Part shown: piece after piece, positions 17,421-27,926 of the stretch
Numbering within the stretch: position 1 is the stretch's first letter
Layout of the letters: every line of letters starts with the position of its first letter
Origin: a gamma proteobacterium HIMB30
GTDB taxonomy: Bacteria; Pseudomonadota; Gammaproteobacteria; Pseudomonadales; Litorivicinaceae
NCBI GenBank assembly: GCA_000227525.2
Contig: AGIG01000007.1
Coordinates: 1-64,000, forward strand
Direction: 5' to 3'
DNA length: 64,000 nt
Notes under the pieces: model-generated
Database searches by the model: none
What the model was told of the DNA's origin: nothing
The model's input: the letters and a program-made list of their open reading frames with translations, nothing else
Program-made: the position numbers and the translations under genes

Positions 17421-18350
17421 ATGTTGATTAACTTCATTGGCGATATTCACGGATATGCATCTGAGCTCAAGCAATTACTCGCTCTACTCGGCTACACGCA
17501 CTCTGTCTCAAATGGTTGGACTCAAGGGGACGGTCAACTGGTTTTCCTCGGGGATCTAATTGATCGCGGTCCAGAACAAAAAGAGACGGTCGAGATTGCC
17601 AGAGAGCTATGCGAGCTCGGATATGCAACCTGTCTAACTGGTAATCATGAATTCAACGCGGTTGGCTTTGTCACAGAGCGCATCGACAAGCCAGGTCAAT
17701 ACGTCCGAAGTCATACCGAAAACCATATCCGGCAACATCAGGATTTTCTGGATGCCTATGCCAATGATGTCAATGGCTATCGAGAAACACTCGACTGGTT
17801 CGCAACACTTCCATTGTGGTTCGACAATGGACAGGCGCGCGCGGTCCATGCATGCTGGAATATCGAGGCACAATCCGACCTGTGGTCACTGCTCACAGAC
17901 ACACAGAGCCCGATTGACCGATCTTTCTACGAGCAAACGGGGATTACCGGCTCCAGACCCTGGGAGGCGCGTGAAACGCTTCTCAATGGACTTGAGGCGC
18001 GACTACCTGATGACATCTCATTTCAAGATTACTACGGGATCAAGCGTCGGCGCATTCGAGTCAATTGGTGGGCGCCCGAACAGACAACTTTTCGTGAAGC
18101 AGCAGTAATCGACGACAGTCAGCGTCACATTATCCCAGATCTACCAATACCCAATGGATCGCCAAATTATCAAGGGCCTCTCTGTTTCTTTGGTCATTAC
18201 TGGATGCGTGGGACACCAAGAATCCAACATCCACACGCCATCTGTTTGGATTACAGCGTTGCTTTGGATGATGGAGCACTTTGTGCGTATCAATTCCGTG
18301 GTGAACAAGTGGCTCACCAAAAGCATTTGGTTTGGGTCAATCGATCATGA
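17421..18350 (+). CDS. PPP-type metallophosphoesterase
   Basis: 309 residues with the dimetal signature of the PPP family: GDIHG (7-11), GDLIDRG, GNHEF, the metal ligand His in AVHACW, and GHYW near the C terminus. Bacterial relatives act as serine/threonine phosphatases or dinucleoside polyphosphate hydrolases; the sequence does not decide which. It has no signal peptide, so it is cytosolic. The ATG at 17421 places the first motif at the usual distance. It is probably transcribed with the VWA gene and the small membrane protein. Confidence 0.88.
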   Translation: MLINFIGDIHGYASELKQLLALLGYTHSVSNGWTQGDGQLVFLGDLIDRGPEQKETVEIARELCELGYATCLTGNHEFNAVGFVTERIDKPGQYVRSHTENHIRQHQDFLDAYANDVNGYRETLDWFATLPLWFDNGQARAVHACWNIEAQSDLWSLLTDTQSPIDRSFYEQTGITGSRPWEARETLLNGLEARLPDDISFQDYYGIKRRRIRVNWWAPEQTTFREAAVIDDSQRHIIPDLPIPNGSPNYQGPLCFFGHYWMRGTPRIQHPHAICLDYSVALDDGALCAYQFRGEQVAHQKHLVWVNRS

Positions 18351-18439
18351 CAGTTTGATGACAATTTAATGAACAAAGATCACCAATAATTTAGTCATAT
18401 TTGGTCTTTACACTCAACAAAAACCGGGAGGCTTTTAGA

Positions 18440-19507
18440 GTGTCAGATCCAGTTGTCATTCATCCAGAACGCGTATCAGTTACCAATTCAACGCAAACCA
18501 AAGCAACCTTTACTTTCCCCAGACGCCAACGATTCCACAATCCGCCGGGAAGTCCTCACTCCACAGGCAGCCTGAAGGATTTTTGGAATTACGTGGTCAA
18601 ACAAGCCTTTCGACCGGTGCCAAAAGAATGGCCTCACCACCATGTTGTGCCTTCAGAAATTGCATTACAGCAACTCGAGGCCGCCAGCGAGCACTCAATT
18701 ACATGGCTTGGACATGCAGCATTCGTTTTGCAACTCGGTGGTCGTCGGATTGTGTTGGATCCGTTTTTAGCAAATCGCGCAAGTCCATTGAGCTTTGCTG
18801 GCCCTCGACGATTCATTCCAGCTCCCCTTGGTATAACTGACCTCGGTCAGATCGATACTTTGGTGATCTCACACAATCACTACGATCACTTGTGCTGGCA
18901 TACCCTGAAGCATCTGCCGAATCGCGAAACCGTTGAAGTCATGTGTCCGACAGGTCTCGCTTCCTGGTTTAAAAAACGGGGATTCCAAAACGTGACAGAA
19001 CTTGGCTGGCACCAGACATCGTATGCCGGCGATATCAAAGTGACAGCACTCCCCGCCATCCATCATTCAAGACGCGGTGTATTCGATGCAAACACGTCGC
19101 TATGGGCAGCATTCTTGTTTGAGTATCACAAGTTCAAAGTGTACTTCGGTGGCGATTCAGCGATGGGACCTGTATTCCGACAGACTGGTCATAAATATGG
19201 TCCGATTGATCTTGCGTTAATCGGGATCGGTGCTTACGCACCACGCAAGCTACTTCGCTCGGTTCATGCGTCACCAGAAGAATCTGTAGAAATGGGTAAG
19301 GCCATCAACGCAAGGTCGCTACTGGGGATGCATTGGGGAACGATCGAGTTATCACAGGAAAATACATTTGAACCAGCTTACCGATTTCAAAAAGCGGCAT
19401 TGGCTGCGGGCTATAAAGACAATGAAATTATGTTGCCTTCGGTCGGAGAGACCGTTGCACTCGATGTTTTGCAGACGGACAGACAGTTAGAGCCGACGGG
19501 CACCTAA
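18440..19507 (+). CDS. Metallo-beta-lactamase-fold hydrolase, NAPE-PLD/UlaG-like
   Basis: 355 residues. Metal-binding motif HNHYDH, then further ligands in IHHSRR, FGGDSAMGP and LGMHWGT. The TWLGHAAFVL and LDPFLANRASP segments resemble the NAPE-PLD-like branch, whose bacterial substrates are mostly unknown. An N-terminal 70-residue extension is rich in Arg, His and Pro. The start is GTG at 18440 because GGGAGG lies eight bases upstream; a longer frame to 18401 lacks such a site. It has no signal peptide. Confidence 0.87.
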   Translation: MSDPVVIHPERVSVTNSTQTKATFTFPRRQRFHNPPGSPHSTGSLKDFWNYVVKQAFRPVPKEWPHHHVVPSEIALQQLEAASEHSITWLGHAAFVLQLGGRRIVLDPFLANRASPLSFAGPRRFIPAPLGITDLGQIDTLVISHNHYDHLCWHTLKHLPNRETVEVMCPTGLASWFKKRGFQNVTELGWHQTSYAGDIKVTALPAIHHSRRGVFDANTSLWAAFLFEYHKFKVYFGGDSAMGPVFRQTGHKYGPIDLALIGIGAYAPRKLLRSVHASPEESVEMGKAINARSLLGMHWGTIELSQENTFEPAYRFQKAALAAGYKDNEIMLPSVGETVALDVLQTDRQLEPTGT

Positions 19508-19533
19508 ATGCCCGACAGCCAATCGGTCGTCGA

Positions 19534-19743
19534 TTAGTCGATCAACTTCAATGTCTTGACTGACATTTTGCCGTTACGGCCCTCTGCCAAGTCAAATTCG
19601 ACACGTTGATTGTCTTCCAATCGCTCGATTCCATTTTCCTTCACAGCTGTCACGTGCACGAATGCATCGTCACCACCTGCATCAGGAACAATAAAACCGA
19701 AACCTTTGGTTTCGTTAAACCACTTTACTTTACCAGTTTGCAT
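19534..19743 (-). CDS. CspA-family cold-shock protein
   Basis: 69-residue single cold-shock domain. RNP1 (KGFGFI) and RNP2 (DAFVHV) are intact, so it should bind single-stranded RNA and DNA as a chaperone. AAGGA precedes the ATG at 19743. A candidate promoter at 19845-19873 would give a leader of about 100 nt, as is common for csp genes. Whether expression is cold-induced cannot be read from the sequence. Confidence 0.95.
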   Translation of the reverse strand: MQTGKVKWFNETKGFGFIVPDAGGDDAFVHVTAVKENGIERLEDNQRVEFDLAEGRNGKMSVKTLKLID

Positions 19744-19844
19744 GCGTTTTCCTTCGCAACTGCGCAGATGCTCGAACCTCCGCGCGTTTCACTTAAAATG
19801 CCAGTCAGTGTTGCGGTCAGGCGGACACATGCTAAGCATACGAG

Positions 19845-19873
19845 CATATACAGACTCGCACGTTCTCAGGCAA
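19845..19873 (-). promoter_or_regulatory. Candidate promoter for the cold-shock gene
   Basis: On the minus strand, TTGCCT (-35) and TATATG (-10, preceded by a TG) are 17 bp apart. The palindrome ATGCTAAGCAT (19829-19839) sits where transcription would begin. The 175 bp between the csp and methyltransferase-like genes holds nothing else I can name. Confidence 0.45.
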
Positions 19874-19918
19874 AGTCAATGACGAATCGATGACAATCTC
19901 GTGATGATCGACCGCTCG

Positions 19919-20386
19919 CTAGAGCCACCGGCGCACAGAAGACGCATAGTGCTGGTATTGATCACCAAACTTTTCAGACAATATTCGTTCTTCTGGAAGG
20001 ATCTGAAAGCGCGTTAAATACCAACTCACAAGGATCAAAATAAACGGGCTAACCCATGTTGGCTGATAAAGGCAGTAAGCGAGAAGAAGAAGCAACAATG
20101 CGAGATACATGGGGTTTCTGGATAGTCGGAAGACCCCTTGAGTCACCAAAACGGTGGTCTCATCCGGACTCCACGGATGAACAGTCGTCTTGCACCGGAT
20201 ACATCCCAAAACCCCTGCCACACCAAAGGCGCCTGAAACAAGAATCAAAGCACCAATAACGAGCCAAGGCGGTGAAAATAAATCATTGGCCCAACGAGTC
20301 ACAAACCAGTTAAGCAGTCCACCAAAAGCAACGATCACTGGCGGTGGTATTTTGAGTTCAAGGCGGGTGAATGCTGATTGAGACAT
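19919..20386 (-). CDS. Isoprenylcysteine methyltransferase-like (PEMT/ICMT fold) membrane protein
   Basis: 155 residues with about four TM helices. The C-terminal half holds the ICMT/PEMT pattern: [15 protein letters not shown], then [24 protein letters not shown] split over the SAM-binding end. Bacterial members methylate unknown substrates. The ATG at 20386 is chosen; the frame continues upstream only because it reads through the tRNA-Pro gene. It lies directly downstream of tRNA-Pro and may share its transcript. Confidence 0.85.
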   Translation of the reverse strand: MSQSAFTRLELKIPPPVIVAFGGLLNWFVTRWANDLFSPPWLVIGALILVSGAFGVAGVLGCIRCKTTVHPWSPDETTVLVTQGVFRLSRNPMYLALLLLLLAYCLYQPTWVSPFILILVSWYLTRFQILPEERILSEKFGDQYQHYASSVRRWL

Positions 20387-20400
20387 CGACGGTTCCGACT

Positions 20401-20477
20401 TGGTCGGGACGGCAGGATTTGAACCTGCGACCCCTTGCACCCCATGCAAGTGCGCTACCAGGCTGCGCCACGCCCCG
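20401..20477 (-). tRNA. tRNA-Pro (anticodon GGG)
   Basis: A 77-nt cloverleaf with a 7-bp acceptor stem (one G-U), the T-arm GGTTCAAATCC, an anticodon loop with GGG at positions 34-36, and an encoded CCA end. It reads CCC and CCU. Confidence 0.97.
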
Positions 20478-20487
20478 TGAGCGAGAG

Positions 20488-20515
20488 AGTATACAGCGTC
20501 CTAATCAGACAGCAA
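20488..20515 (-). promoter_or_regulatory. Promoter of tRNA-Pro
   Basis: TTGCTG (-35), a 16-bp spacer, then TATACT (-10) preceded by TG. The -35 lies inside the 3' end of the merR gene. The core GCTGTATACT is shared with the tRNA-Val promoter. Confidence 0.65.
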
Positions 20516-20872
20516 CCGACGAACTTGCTCAAGCTCGCGGATGACTTCGCGAAGCGCCATTCCTTTGGAATCATCATGCGTTGCTTCGACGCGCGCTTCA
20601 TCTTCTTCTTGAATCCGCAGCTTTGCGCCGGATAGTGTGAAACCTTGTTGATGCACCAGCGCTCTGATACGACGAATCATAATCAGATCTTGATACCGAT
20701 AATACCGGCGGTTACCGCGACGCTTGTCGGGCTGGAGTTGCTCGAATTCTTGTTCCCAATATCTGAGGACATGTGGTTTTACACCACATAAACGACTGGC
20801 CTCTCCGATCGTGAAATACACCCGATCAGGGATCTGGGGCAAATCATCATCGAAGAGATCCACAGTGCTCAC
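20501..20872 (-). CDS. MerR-family regulator downstream of ihfA
   Basis: 123 residues. A winged-helix MerR domain (about 18-85: [25 protein letters not shown]) is followed by a helical dimerisation tail. There are no Cys metal ligands in the tail, so a metal sensor is unlikely. A MerR gene next to ihfA is a conserved pairing in gammaproteobacteria; its ligand and targets are not established. The GTG start overlaps the ihfA stop by 4 nt (GTGA). Confidence 0.9.
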   Translation of the reverse strand: MSTVDLFDDDLPQIPDRVYFTIGEASRLCGVKPHVLRYWEQEFEQLQPDKRRGNRRYYRYQDLIMIRRIRALVHQQGFTLSGAKLRIQEEDEARVEATHDDSKGMALREVIRELEQVRRLLSD

Positions 20873-21174
20873 TCATCATCCAGTGGGTGATATAACTCAA
20901 CTTGTGAACGAAGCTTTTGTCCAGCGCGAAACGTCACAACACGACGCGCACTGACAGGGACCTCTTCACCCGTTTTTGGATTTCGGCCCGGACGCTCGTT
21001 TTTATCTCTCAGTTCAAAGTTACCAAATCCTGACAGACGGACCGGATCGCCAGAAATTAACGATTCGCTCAGTTGATCGAAAAGGATTTCGACCATTTCC
21101 TTGGCTTCGCGCTTATTCAATCCCACAACATCGTTAAGATGTTCAGATAAATCCGCTTTTGTGAGTGCCGCCAC
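20869..21174 (-). CDS. ihfA: Integration host factor subunit alpha
   Basis: 101-residue HU/IHF-fold DNA-bending subunit; pairs with IhfB, encoded at 34591-34902. The [21 protein letters not shown] beta-arm holds the Pro that intercalates in the minor groove. The start is GTG at 21174, 5 nt after the pheT stop, with AAGAGGA inside the end of pheT. The pheST-ihfA order matches E. coli. Confidence 0.96.
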   Translation of the reverse strand: MAALTKADLSEHLNDVVGLNKREAKEMVEILFDQLSESLISGDPVRLSGFGNFELRDKNERPGRNPKTGEEVPVSARRVVTFRAGQKLRSQVELYHPLDDE

Positions 21175-21179
21175 TGTGC

Positions 21180-23549
21180 TTATCCTCTTAACTCTGCGCC
21201 AGTTTGTTCATTCAGAACCTGAACAACCTGGTCCACTAATTCTTGAATCGCCGTGTCATCCAGAGTCTTCTCTGGATCTTGCAAGCTCAGTGAGAGTGCA
21301 AGACTCTGGCGCCCTTCAGGAACCCCTGTTCCACGATACACATCAAATAACTCAACCGATTGGATGCGTGCGTCTGCAAGACCTGTGATCGCATCAACAA
21401 TCTGCTGCCACGCGACGCCATCGTCAACCACGATCGCTAAATCACGAAGCACTCTAGGGTAACGCGAAATTGCTTTAAAAGCAGTAACTTGTCCACATAA
21501 AAGCGGAGATAACTCTAAATCAGCCAAGAACAATGGCTTCGGCAAGTCGAGCTCTCGCGCCAACTTTGGATGCAGTCGACCAACAACACCGAGGACTTTA
21601 CCGTCCAAGCTAACGCTCGCTGTCTGACCTGGAGCCAGTGCTGGATGCTGTGATGGCTCCCAGTTCAGTTCAGCTCCACCATTGATCATGCAAAGCCCTT
21701 CAACAACACCTTTCAGATCAAAAAAGTCGACCGCACGATCACCACTGAAATGCAATGGATCGCTCTGTCCATAAATTGCGATACCAACCCGCTCAGATTG
21801 ATCGAGTTCATCGCCTTGCGATACGAAGCACTGTCCTGTTTCGAACAATCGGACGCGAGATGCTTGACGGTTGACATTGTGGCGAACGGCTTCAACCAAG
21901 CCTGGGAGCAATGAGCGACGCATTTCCGCGAGGTTCGAAGCAATCGGATTCGCAAGGCGAATACCGGCAATACCATCACCAAGAACCGCCTGTGTTTCCG
22001 GATCAACAAACGAATACGTAATTGCTTCCTGAATATCTTGATCCACCAAATAATGCTTTAAACGCATGAGTGGTGTATCGGTCTCTGGGACAGAAGCCAT
22101 CGTCAGCGCTTGAGCTGGCAACGATGTCGGTAGATTGTTGTATCCGTAGATTCGTGCGATTTCTTCAATCAAATCTTGTTCGATGGAAACATCAAAGCGC
22201 CAACTTGGCGCCGCACAGCGGAACCCACCATCGACCACTTCGACGCCAAATCCAAGCGCTTCGAGCATCTGCTGAATCGCTTCTGTCGACAGATTAATTT
22301 TGAGTTGCTGTTCAATCCGCGCGTTTGACAACTCAACAATCCGCATCTTCGGAAGTGCTTGCTCATTATCAGTGATCATCACCGGACCTGGCGTACCGCC
22401 ACAGATCTCAATCAAGAGCGCTGTCGCGCGTTGACAAGCATGTTCTGCCAACTGCCAATCAACACCGCGCTCAAAGCGTGCAGATGCATCCGTATGCAAT
22501 CCATAGCGCCGCGCCTTACCAGCAATCGTAATCGGATTGAAATACGCACTCTCAAGGAATACCGAGGTTGTCTTCTCAGAAATCCCGGAATGCTCACCAC
22601 CCATGATTCCGGCAAGCGCCAATGGTTTTTCTTGGTCAGCAATCACCAAGACATCATTGGTCAATGTGAGTGTTTTCCCATCAAGAAGCACCAGTTGCTC
22701 GCCATCATTCGCCATCCGTACATCGATTGCCCCGACCAATTGATCACGGTCGAATGCGTGCATCGGTTGCCCGAGTTCCAGCATGACGTAGTTGGTAATA
22801 TCCACAATTGCATCAATCGAACGAACACCACTTCGACGCAAACGCTCGACCATCCAAACCGGCGTTGGGCGACTGACATCAACATTCTCGATCACACGAC
22901 CGACGTAACATGGACAGCCCTCTGGCGCCGACAAATACACATCATGCGTTTCGTCAGATTCCGGATCCACAGGGTCACAGTCAACAAACGACACCTGAGC
23001 TTGGCTCAAAACACCAAGCTCTCGAGCCAAACCTGTGATCGACAAACAATCACCGCGGTTCGGTGTGAGATCAACTTCCACCACCTGATCAGGAAGTGAC
23101 AACAGTTCAGCAAAGTCGGAACCTGTCACAAAAAAATCTGGCAGCTCCATTAAGCCGTCACGTTCGTCCGACAGACCTAACTCATCCGCACCACAGAGCA
23201 TGCCATTTGACTCAACACCACGCAGGTTGGCTTGTTTGATTTTGAAATCATCACCGATCACAGCACCAACGCGTGCAAAAGGGACCTTTAGACCAGCTCG
23301 CACATTCGGCGCACCACAGACGACCTGATAGGTAGCTTCACCGTCGGTGACTTCACACACATTCAACTTATCCGCATCCGGATGCTGAGAGACAGAAAGC
23401 ACCTCGCCAACAACAACATGTGTAAAAGGCTTGGCGGCAGCTTCAACGCCGTCCACTTCAAGTCCAGCCATCGTCAGTCGGCTGACAATTTCATCGACCG
23501 ATAAATCAGTCGGACACAGGCTCTTCAGCCAAGAGATACTTGCTTTCAT
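21180..23549 (-). CDS. pheT: Phenylalanine-tRNA ligase beta subunit
   Basis: 789 residues. An N-terminal tRNA-binding (EMAP/OB) domain (about 40-150), the B3/B4 editing domain (about 215-380), the B5 domain (about 400-475), an inactive synthetase-like core, and a C-terminal ferredoxin-fold anticodon-binding domain ([19 protein letters not shown]). Length is close to the E. coli 795. It forms an alpha2beta2 enzyme with PheS. It starts 2 nt after the pheS stop. Confidence 0.97.
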   Translation of the reverse strand: MKASISWLKSLCPTDLSVDEIVSRLTMAGLEVDGVEAAAKPFTHVVVGEVLSVSQHPDADKLNVCEVTDGEATYQVVCGAPNVRAGLKVPFARVGAVIGDDFKIKQANLRGVESNGMLCGADELGLSDERDGLMELPDFFVTGSDFAELLSLPDQVVEVDLTPNRGDCLSITGLARELGVLSQAQVSFVDCDPVDPESDETHDVYLSAPEGCPCYVGRVIENVDVSRPTPVWMVERLRRSGVRSIDAIVDITNYVMLELGQPMHAFDRDQLVGAIDVRMANDGEQLVLLDGKTLTLTNDVLVIADQEKPLALAGIMGGEHSGISEKTTSVFLESAYFNPITIAGKARRYGLHTDASARFERGVDWQLAEHACQRATALLIEICGGTPGPVMITDNEQALPKMRIVELSNARIEQQLKINLSTEAIQQMLEALGFGVEVVDGGFRCAAPSWRFDVSIEQDLIEEIARIYGYNNLPTSLPAQALTMASVPETDTPLMRLKHYLVDQDIQEAITYSFVDPETQAVLGDGIAGIRLANPIASNLAEMRRSLLPGLVEAVRHNVNRQASRVRLFETGQCFVSQGDELDQSERVGIAIYGQSDPLHFSGDRAVDFFDLKGVVEGLCMINGGAELNWEPSQHPALAPGQTASVSLDGKVLGVVGRLHPKLARELDLPKPLFLADLELSPLLCGQVTAFKAISRYPRVLRDLAIVVDDGVAWQQIVDAITGLADARIQSVELFDVYRGTGVPEGRQSLALSLSLQDPEKTLDDTAIQELVDQVVQVLNEQTGAELRG

Positions 23550-23551
23550 GT

Positions 23552-24631
<1,080 letters not shown>

Positions 24632-24650
24632 TCACCCTGAAGGTTTGAAA

Positions 24651-25019
24651 TTAAACGTTCGCCTGTTCGAGCGCTTGCTTTGCTTGCTCTGCGAGTGCAG
24701 CAAATGCAACCTTCTCGTTCATCGCAAGATCTGCGAGTACACGACGATCCATTTCAATATTGGCCTTTTTCAGACCATCGATGAAACGGCTGTAGCTCAA
24801 ACCGCATTCACGCGCACCGGCATTAATACGGGCAATCCAAAGCGCACGGAACTGACGCTTTCTCTGACGGCGGTCGCGGTAGGCATACTGACCCGCTTTG
24901 ATGACAGCTTGTTTAGCAACACGAAACACACGTGAACGGGCACCATAGTATCCCTTCGCCTGCTTCAGAACTTTCTTGTGACTCGCACGTGCGGTGACAC
25001 CGCGTTTAACTCTTGGCAT
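24651..25019 (-). CDS. rplT: 50S ribosomal protein L20
   Basis: 122-residue basic rRNA-binding protein needed for early 50S assembly. The N terminus [20 protein letters not shown] and the globular C-terminal half are canonical. In E. coli L20 also represses rpmI-rplT translation. It starts 12 nt after the rpmI stop. Confidence 0.98.
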   Translation of the reverse strand: MPRVKRGVTARASHKKVLKQAKGYYGARSRVFRVAKQAVIKAGQYAYRDRRQRKRQFRALWIARINAGARECGLSYSRFIDGLKKANIEMDRRVLADLAMNEKVAFAALAEQAKQALEQANV

Positions 25020-25031
25020 GGGTCTCTCCTA

Positions 25032-25229
25032 TTACCGAACACCTGGAAGCATGCGATGAATCAGCCTGATATCAGAGGCTGCCACCATCAAGGTACCGCG
25101 TAAATGACGCTTACGCTTGGTACTCTTCTTCGTCAGAATATGGCTACGGAAAGACTGCTTGTGCTTAAAGCCTTTTGCAGTCGGCTTAAAACGCTTTAAA
25201 GCGCCTGAGTTACTTTTGAGTTTTGGCAT
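25032..25229 (-). CDS. rpmI: 50S ribosomal protein L35
   Basis: 65 residues, very basic. [15 protein letters not shown] and the RHLRGT segment are family-typical. AAGGA precedes the ATG. A small hairpin (AGAGCG/CGCTCT, 25251-25265) lies right after the infC stop in the leader, where L20-type control could act. Confidence 0.97.
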   Translation of the reverse strand: MPKLKSNSGALKRFKPTAKGFKHKQSFRSHILTKKSTKRKRHLRGTLMVAASDIRLIHRMLPGVR

Positions 25230-25264
25230 ATTTCCTTTTCACTCCGCATTAGAGCGTATCGCTC

Positions 25265-25807
25265 TCACTTCTTTTTCGGCGCGAAGACCATGATCATCTG
25301 ACGGCCCTCTAATTTCGGGCGCGCTTCGACAACTCCATACTCTTCGAGGTCCTTTTCCAAACGCTCCAACATTTGCATGCCGAGTTCTTGGTGGGCCATT
25401 TCGCGACCTCGGAACCGAATGGTTACCTTGGCCTTATCGCCGTCCTCGAGGAAACGCACCAGGTTGCGCAGTTTGACCTGGTAGTCTCCAACGTCCGTTC
25501 CCGGACGAAATTTAATTTCTTTCACCTGCAGTTGGTGCTGCTTTTTCTTCGCAGCCGCCTTGGCTTTTTTCTCTTCGTACAACCGTTTGCCAAAATCCAT
25601 GATTTTGGCAACTGGAGGATCTGATGACTCCGCAATCAACACAAGATCAAGATCGTTCTCACGAGCTGCCACAAGCGCGTCATTTGTGTTCACTACACCA
25701 ATTTGTTCACCTGTTGGACCGATCAACCGCACTTTAGAAGCGCGAATTTCTTCGTTGATCAGTGTGCGCTTTTCACCCGGCGCACCTTTGGGTTGTGCTC
25801 TTCTGAT
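25265..25807 (-). CDS. infC: Translation initiation factor IF-3 with AUC start codon
   Basis: 180 residues if it starts at ATC 25807, the same length as E. coli IF-3. The N-terminal residues read (M)[20 protein letters not shown], homologous to the N-terminal domain of other IF-3s. Starting at the first GTG (25732) would delete 25 conserved residues. CGGAG lies eight bases upstream of the ATC. Non-AUG starts let IF-3 repress its own translation in E. coli (AUU). The linker and C-terminal domain (about 85-180) are intact. The ATC overlaps the thrS stop by one base (TAATC). Confidence 0.93.
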   Translation of the reverse strand: MRRAQPKGAPGEKRTLINEEIRASKVRLIGPTGEQIGVVNTNDALVAARENDLDLVLIAESSDPPVAKIMDFGKRLYEEKKAKAAAKKKQHQLQVKEIKFRPGTDVGDYQVKLRNLVRFLEDGDKAKVTIRFRGREMAHQELGMQMLERLEKDLEEYGVVEARPKLEGRQMIMVFAPKKK

Positions 25808-27747
25808 TACTCTGTCTCCGATTCAATACCAAAACGACCGCGCATCCCAATCTCACTGTGAAGCTTGTCGGCAAAGGCTTGTAAATCCATCGCGCCGAGA
25901 TCTTCACCCGTACGGGTCCGCACAGCCACCTGCTGATTGTTCACTTCTTTATCACCGATCACCAACAAATAAGGGACGCGCTGTAAAGTGTGGTGGCGGA
26001 TTTTATAGCCGATCTTCTCATTGCGCAAATCGGATTTAACGCGAAGACCTTGAGCGACAAGCATTTTTTCCACATTTTTCGCATATTCATGCTGTGAATC
26101 AGTGATTGTCAGGACAATTGCTTGCGTTGGAGACAACCATGGCGGCAGTAAACCAGCCGTATTTTCGAGTAAAATACCGACAAAACGCTCCAAACTTCCC
26201 AATATCGCGCGATGCAACATGACAGGCGTCTGCTTCGATCCGTCTTCAGCCACATATTCTGCGCCAAGACGGCCCGGCATCGAAAAATCGACTTGCATCG
26301 TTCCACATTGCCATACACGACCCAAACAATCTTTCAATGAGTACTCAATTTTTGGTCCATAAAAGGCACCTTCGCCGGGAAGTTCCTCCCACTCAACACC
26401 TAAGTCATCCAATGCATCAGAGAGCGCTTTTTCCGCTTTATCCCAGGTCGCATCATCGCCTACCCGCTTTTCAGGCCGCGTTGAAATCCGCACAATCATG
26501 TCGTCGAAGCCCATATCGTAATAGACTTCGGTCAGCAGTTGATTGAATGTCTTTACCTCATCGGTAATCTGATCTTCAGTGCAGAAAATATGTGCATCAT
26601 CCTGAACAAAATTCCGCGCACGCATTAATCCATGCAACGAACCTGATGGTTCGTTTCGATGACATGAACCGAACTCAGCTAACCGAATCGGAAGTTCACG
26701 ATATGAGGTGATCTTCTTGTTATAGATCTGCACGTGACACGGGCAATTCATCGGTTTCACCGCATAATCACGGCTTTCGCTCGATGTCACGAACATGTTT
26801 TCTTGATACTTATCCCAGTGGCCCGACGCTTCCCACAGCCGTTGATCAACAAGCTGTGGAGTGCGAATTTCTTGATAACCAGAATGCTCAAGACGATCAC
26901 GAATGTAATCTTCAAGCACCCGATACACAGTCCAGCCATTTGGATGCCAGAACACCATTCCAGGCGCTTCTTCCTGCAAGTGGAAGAGGTCCAACGTCTT
27001 TGCTAGATTCCGGTGATCCCGTTTAGCCGCCTCTTCTAAGAACTTTAAATGCGCATCCAAATCCTGCTTGGATGTAAACGCGATCCCGTAGATCCGCTGC
27101 AGTTGTTTGTTATCAACGTTACCACGCCAATAAGCACCGGTCACATTAGTCAACTTGAAGTGACGAAGAAACCGCGTGTTGGGAACATGAGGCCCGCGGC
27201 ACATATCGGTGTATTCTTGATGGTGATACAAGCCAATCGCATGACCATCGTCAGGAATATCCTGTTCGATAATCTCAAGCTTGTAAGGCTCTTCACGCTC
27301 TTTAAAGGCCGCAATCGCTTCATCACGCGAAGCCCACTGTTTGATCACTGGGTAATCGGTCTTCACCAGCTCTTGAATTCGTTGTTCGAGCGCCTCTAAA
27401 TCCTCAGGAGTCAGCTGCCGCTCATAATCAACATCATAATAAAACCCATGCTCGATGACTGGCCCAATCGCCATCTTGATTCCGGGGAACAGCTGCTTGC
27501 CCGCGTGACCGACTAAATGCGCGAATGAGTGACGGATGACTTCAAGACCCTCAGCGTCCTTCGCTGTAATCAGCGAAACATTAACGTCGTGGCTAATGAG
27601 ATCAGAGGTATCTTTTAACTCGCCGTCGACGCGAGCACAAATGGTTGCTTTCGCAAGTCCCGGTCCAATCGATTCAGCGACATCCATCGCACAAACCGGA
27701 CCGTCAAACTCACGCTTGGATCCATCAGGAAGGGTAATTACAGGCAT
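25807..27747 (-). CDS. thrS: Threonine-tRNA ligase
   Basis: 646-residue class II synthetase. TGS domain (1-60), SAD editing domain (about 65-225), catalytic core with zinc ligands in MNCPCH, DDAHIFC and VMLHRA, and an anticodon-binding domain (about 540-640). The ATG at 27747 ([14 protein letters not shown]) is chosen, with CGGAG six bases upstream; a TTG two codons earlier is less likely. It heads the thrS-infC-rpmI-rplT-pheST-ihfA order. Confidence 0.97.
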   Translation of the reverse strand: MPVITLPDGSKREFDGPVCAMDVAESIGPGLAKATICARVDGELKDTSDLISHDVNVSLITAKDAEGLEVIRHSFAHLVGHAGKQLFPGIKMAIGPVIEHGFYYDVDYERQLTPEDLEALEQRIQELVKTDYPVIKQWASRDEAIAAFKEREEPYKLEIIEQDIPDDGHAIGLYHHQEYTDMCRGPHVPNTRFLRHFKLTNVTGAYWRGNVDNKQLQRIYGIAFTSKQDLDAHLKFLEEAAKRDHRNLAKTLDLFHLQEEAPGMVFWHPNGWTVYRVLEDYIRDRLEHSGYQEIRTPQLVDQRLWEASGHWDKYQENMFVTSSESRDYAVKPMNCPCHVQIYNKKITSYRELPIRLAEFGSCHRNEPSGSLHGLMRARNFVQDDAHIFCTEDQITDEVKTFNQLLTEVYYDMGFDDMIVRISTRPEKRVGDDATWDKAEKALSDALDDLGVEWEELPGEGAFYGPKIEYSLKDCLGRVWQCGTMQVDFSMPGRLGAEYVAEDGSKQTPVMLHRAILGSLERFVGILLENTAGLLPPWLSPTQAIVLTITDSQHEYAKNVEKMLVAQGLRVKSDLRNEKIGYKIRHHTLQRVPYLLVIGDKEVNNQQVAVRTRTGEDLGAMDLQAFADKLHSEIGMRGRFGIESETE

Positions 27748-27801
27748 TTCCAACTCCGATCTGGCGACCTATACCAAGGGCCATCCAATGTGGTTGTAAT
27801 T

Positions 27802-27878
27802 TGGTAGGCGCGATTGGAATCGAACCAACGACCTCCACCATGTCAAGGTGGCGCTCTAACCAACTGAGCTACGCGCCT
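27802..27878 (-). tRNA. tRNA-Val (anticodon GAC)
   Basis: A 77-nt cloverleaf: acceptor AGGCGCG/CGCGCCT, anticodon loop TTGACAT giving GAC, T-arm GGTTCGAATCC, and encoded CCA. Confidence 0.97.
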
Positions 27879-27890
27879 GAAGAGCGGCGA

Positions 27891-27918
27891 AGTATACAGC
27901 CTTCAAACCTGAAGTAAA
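27891..27918 (-). promoter_or_regulatory. Promoter of tRNA-Val
   Basis: TTTACT (-35), 16-bp spacer, TATACT (-10) preceded by TG, and a GC-rich discriminator (TCGCCGC) as in stringently controlled stable-RNA promoters. Confidence 0.65.
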
Positions 27919-27926
27919 GCGTCCTC

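Noticed and set aside
19497-19514. CGGGCA/TGCCCG hairpin at the end of the metallo-hydrolase gene as a terminator
   Set aside because: No T-run follows on either strand. It may slow polymerase but is not a clear intrinsic terminator.
20387-20449. N-terminal extension of the methyltransferase-like protein ([15 protein letters not shown])
   Set aside because: This peptide is the known artefact of translating a tRNA gene; it is tRNA-Pro read in frame. The ATG at 20386 is used instead.
22359-23099. Open frame of 246 codons antisense to pheT
   Set aside because: It mirrors the codon pattern of a well-conserved gene, has no ribosome site and no recognisable domain.
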